DNA of 7,736 bases from assembly GCA_021808875.1 (NCBI GenBank), contig JAKBAU010000170.1:1-7736 (forward strand), read 5' to 3'. The notes under the pieces are model-generated. The model had not been told where the DNA came from, made no database searches, and saw only the letters and a program-made list of their open reading frames with translations. The DNA comes from Pseudomonadota bacterium (lineage in GTDB: Bacteria; Pseudomonadota; Alphaproteobacteria; Micropepsales; Micropepsaceae). Below, in pieces: positions 6,973 through 7,736 of the stretch (position 1 is its first letter; the number at the start of each line of letters is the position of its first letter). Made by a program: the position numbers and the translations under genes.

Positions 6973-7530
6973 ATGCTCGACGACGCTGAACCCGGTCAGC
7001 GCGAAAAGGCGCCGGAAGCGTTCCGTACCATCAGTGAGGTCGCTGCCGAACTCGATGTGCCGCAGCACGTATTGCGGTTCTGGGAGCAGCGATTTTCTCA
7101 CATCAAACCGGTCAAGCGCGGCGGCAATCGTCGGTATTACCGACCGCAGGATGTCGACCTGCTGCGGGGTATACGCGCTTTGCTTTATTCCGATGGGTTT
7201 ACCATCAAGGGAGTACAGAAGCTGCTGCGCGAGCAGGGGGTACGCTATGTAGCCTCTCTGGGCCGCAACGAGTGCTCTCTCATCAGTCAGCTGTCGCAGA
7301 AGGGCAGCCCTTCAACGCCGCAGGACGATGGCGAGGAGGCCCCGCTGCACGCACGCGCGGCGATTGCAGCAGTTGCAGCGGCCCATCCCGATGCGCTTCT
7401 GGTTTCCACACCGGTGGTGCAGGAGGCGCTGGATGAGGCCGTGCGCGGCCGTCTTGCTCAGGTCCTGACGGAACTCGAAGGCCTGAAGGCGCGGCTGCAC
7501 AGCCTGCCCTGGAGGCTTGCCGCCGAATAA
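6973..7530 (+). CDS. MerR-family transcriptional regulator of unknown target
   Basis: The 185-residue product has an N-terminal MerR-type winged helix-turn-helix at about residues 17-86. The block [22 protein letters not shown] is the helix-turn-helix, [15 protein letters not shown] the wing, and [19 protein letters not shown] the following helices. The rest (about 100-160) is low-complexity, rich in Ala, Asp and Gln. It ends in a probable helix ([20 protein letters not shown]) that may mediate dimer formation. There is no clear metal-binding or drug-binding domain, so the effector is unknown. The ATG at 6973 lies four bases after ihfA, with GAGG nine bases upstream inside ihfA. An upstream start at 6931 would only add an overlap. 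A MerR-type gene beside ihfA is common in alphaproteobacteria. The family is secure; the target is not known. Confidence 0.88.
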   Translation: MLDDAEPGQREKAPEAFRTISEVAAELDVPQHVLRFWEQRFSHIKPVKRGGNRRYYRPQDVDLLRGIRALLYSDGFTIKGVQKLLREQGVRYVASLGRNECSLISQLSQKGSPSTPQDDGEEAPLHARAAIAAVAAAHPDALLVSTPVVQEALDEAVRGRLAQVLTELEGLKARLHSLPWRLAAE

Positions 7531-7552
7531 GCGGAAAATTTGGTTTCGGCGA

Positions 7553-7581
7553 TTGCCGCAGCGATCCCCCCTGACTATAGT
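7553..7581 (+). promoter_or_regulatory. Sigma-70 promoter of tRNA-Pro
   Basis: TTGCCG (7553-7558) and TATAGT (7576-7581) are separated by exactly 17 bases. Both hexamers are close to consensus, with four of six matches in the -35 and five of six in the -10. Transcription should begin near 7588, about 63 bases before the tRNA. This is the best promoter in the window. Confidence 0.75.
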
Positions 7582-7588
7582 CCGCCGC

Positions 7589-7609
7589 CCTCGGGTACCC
7601 CACCCGAGG
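7589..7609 (+). other. Hairpin at the 5' end of the tRNA-Pro leader
   Basis: CCTCGGGT (7589-7596) pairs perfectly with ACCCGAGG (7602-7609) around the loop ACCCC. The hairpin begins at the predicted transcription start. No T-run follows, so it is not a terminator. A second, weaker hairpin follows: 7613-7617 (GTGCG) with 7633-7637 (CGCAC), plus an inner three-pair stem of 7619-7621 with 7628-7630. Confidence 0.6.
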
Positions 7610-7650
7610 TCAGTGCGGGGATGAAAGTCCGGCGCACAGACGGATGGTAA

Positions 7651-7728
7651 CGGAGCGTGGCGCAGCCTGGTTAGCGCACCAGTCTGGGGGACTGGGGGTC
7701 GTGGGTTCAAATCCCGCCGCTCCGACCA
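7651..7728 (+). tRNA. tRNA-Pro, anticodon GGG, with encoded CCA
   Basis: A complete cloverleaf can be drawn. The acceptor CGGAGCG (7651-7657) pairs with CGCTCCG (7718-7724). The D arm is GCGC (7660-7663) with GCGC (7674-7677). The anticodon stem is CCAGT (7679-7683) with ACTGG (7691-7695), and the loop CTGGGGG holds anticodon GGG at 7686-7688. The T stem is GTGGG (7701-7705) with CCCGC (7713-7717), containing one G-T pair, around the loop TTCAAAT. The discriminator A is at 7725, and CCA is encoded at 7726-7728. It reads CCC and CCU proline codons. No terminator is visible in the eight bases that remain. Confidence 0.97.
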
Positions 7729-7736
7729 AAACAAGC

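Noticed and set aside
7521..7551. CGCCGAA and TTCGGCG inverted repeat around the merR stop, considered as a terminator
   Set aside because: The loop is 17 bases and no T-run follows; the right arm runs almost into the -35 of the tRNA promoter.
7312..7734. Minus-strand 140-codon ORF beginning MFWSERRDLNPRPPVPQTG
   Set aside because: Its N-terminal part is the reverse translation of tRNA-Pro, a well-known source of false proteins, and the rest is antisense to the merR gene.

Overview
The window looks like an ordinary chromosomal segment of an alphaproteobacterium, probably Rhodospirillales. The basis is GC-rich coding sequence, a K+-independent H+-pyrophosphatase very like the Rhodospirillum rubrum type, a cytochrome bc1 assembly chaperone of the CBP3/UQCC family, and the gene order bamE - bc1 chaperone - yceD - rpmF - plsX - fabH - ihfA - merR - tRNA-Pro. 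The order placement rests on remembered family and synteny patterns, not on a search. No mobile element, CRISPR array or sign of recent transfer was seen.

Layout. Bases 60-2204 (+) encode the membrane-bound proton-pumping pyrophosphatase HppA, closed by a strong intrinsic terminator at 2226-2258. Convergent to it, 2378-2869 (-) encodes a BamE-family outer-membrane lipoprotein. A divergent 159-base spacer then leads into a compact plus-strand series: bc1 chaperone (3029-3550), YceD/DUF177 (3555-4115), ribosomal protein L32 (4263-4442), PlsX (4500-5567), FabH (5564-6541), IHF alpha (6648-6968) and a MerR-type regulator (6973-7530). A good sigma-70-like promoter (7553-7581) follows, with a structured leader and a complete tRNA-Pro(GGG) gene at 7651-7728.

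How the genes fit together. The rpmF-plsX-fabH core ties ribosome production to the start of membrane lipid synthesis: YceD is linked to 23S rRNA and L32, PlsX makes acyl-phosphate for phospholipids, and FabH starts fatty-acid chains. Around it are envelope assembly (BamE), respiratory complex assembly (bc1 chaperone), membrane energetics (HppA) and DNA architecture (IHF). The spacings of 4 bases, 4 bases and a GTGA overlap suggest translational coupling in three pairs.

No convincing undescribed system is present. The parts most worth a second look are non-coding: an 11-bp hairpin over the likely ihfA promoter followed by a second hairpin that masks the ihfA ribosome-binding site; a hairpin between rpmF and plsX; and the tRNA-Pro leader, which has a hairpin at its predicted 5' end and a nine-codon ORF that stops exactly at the first base of the tRNA.
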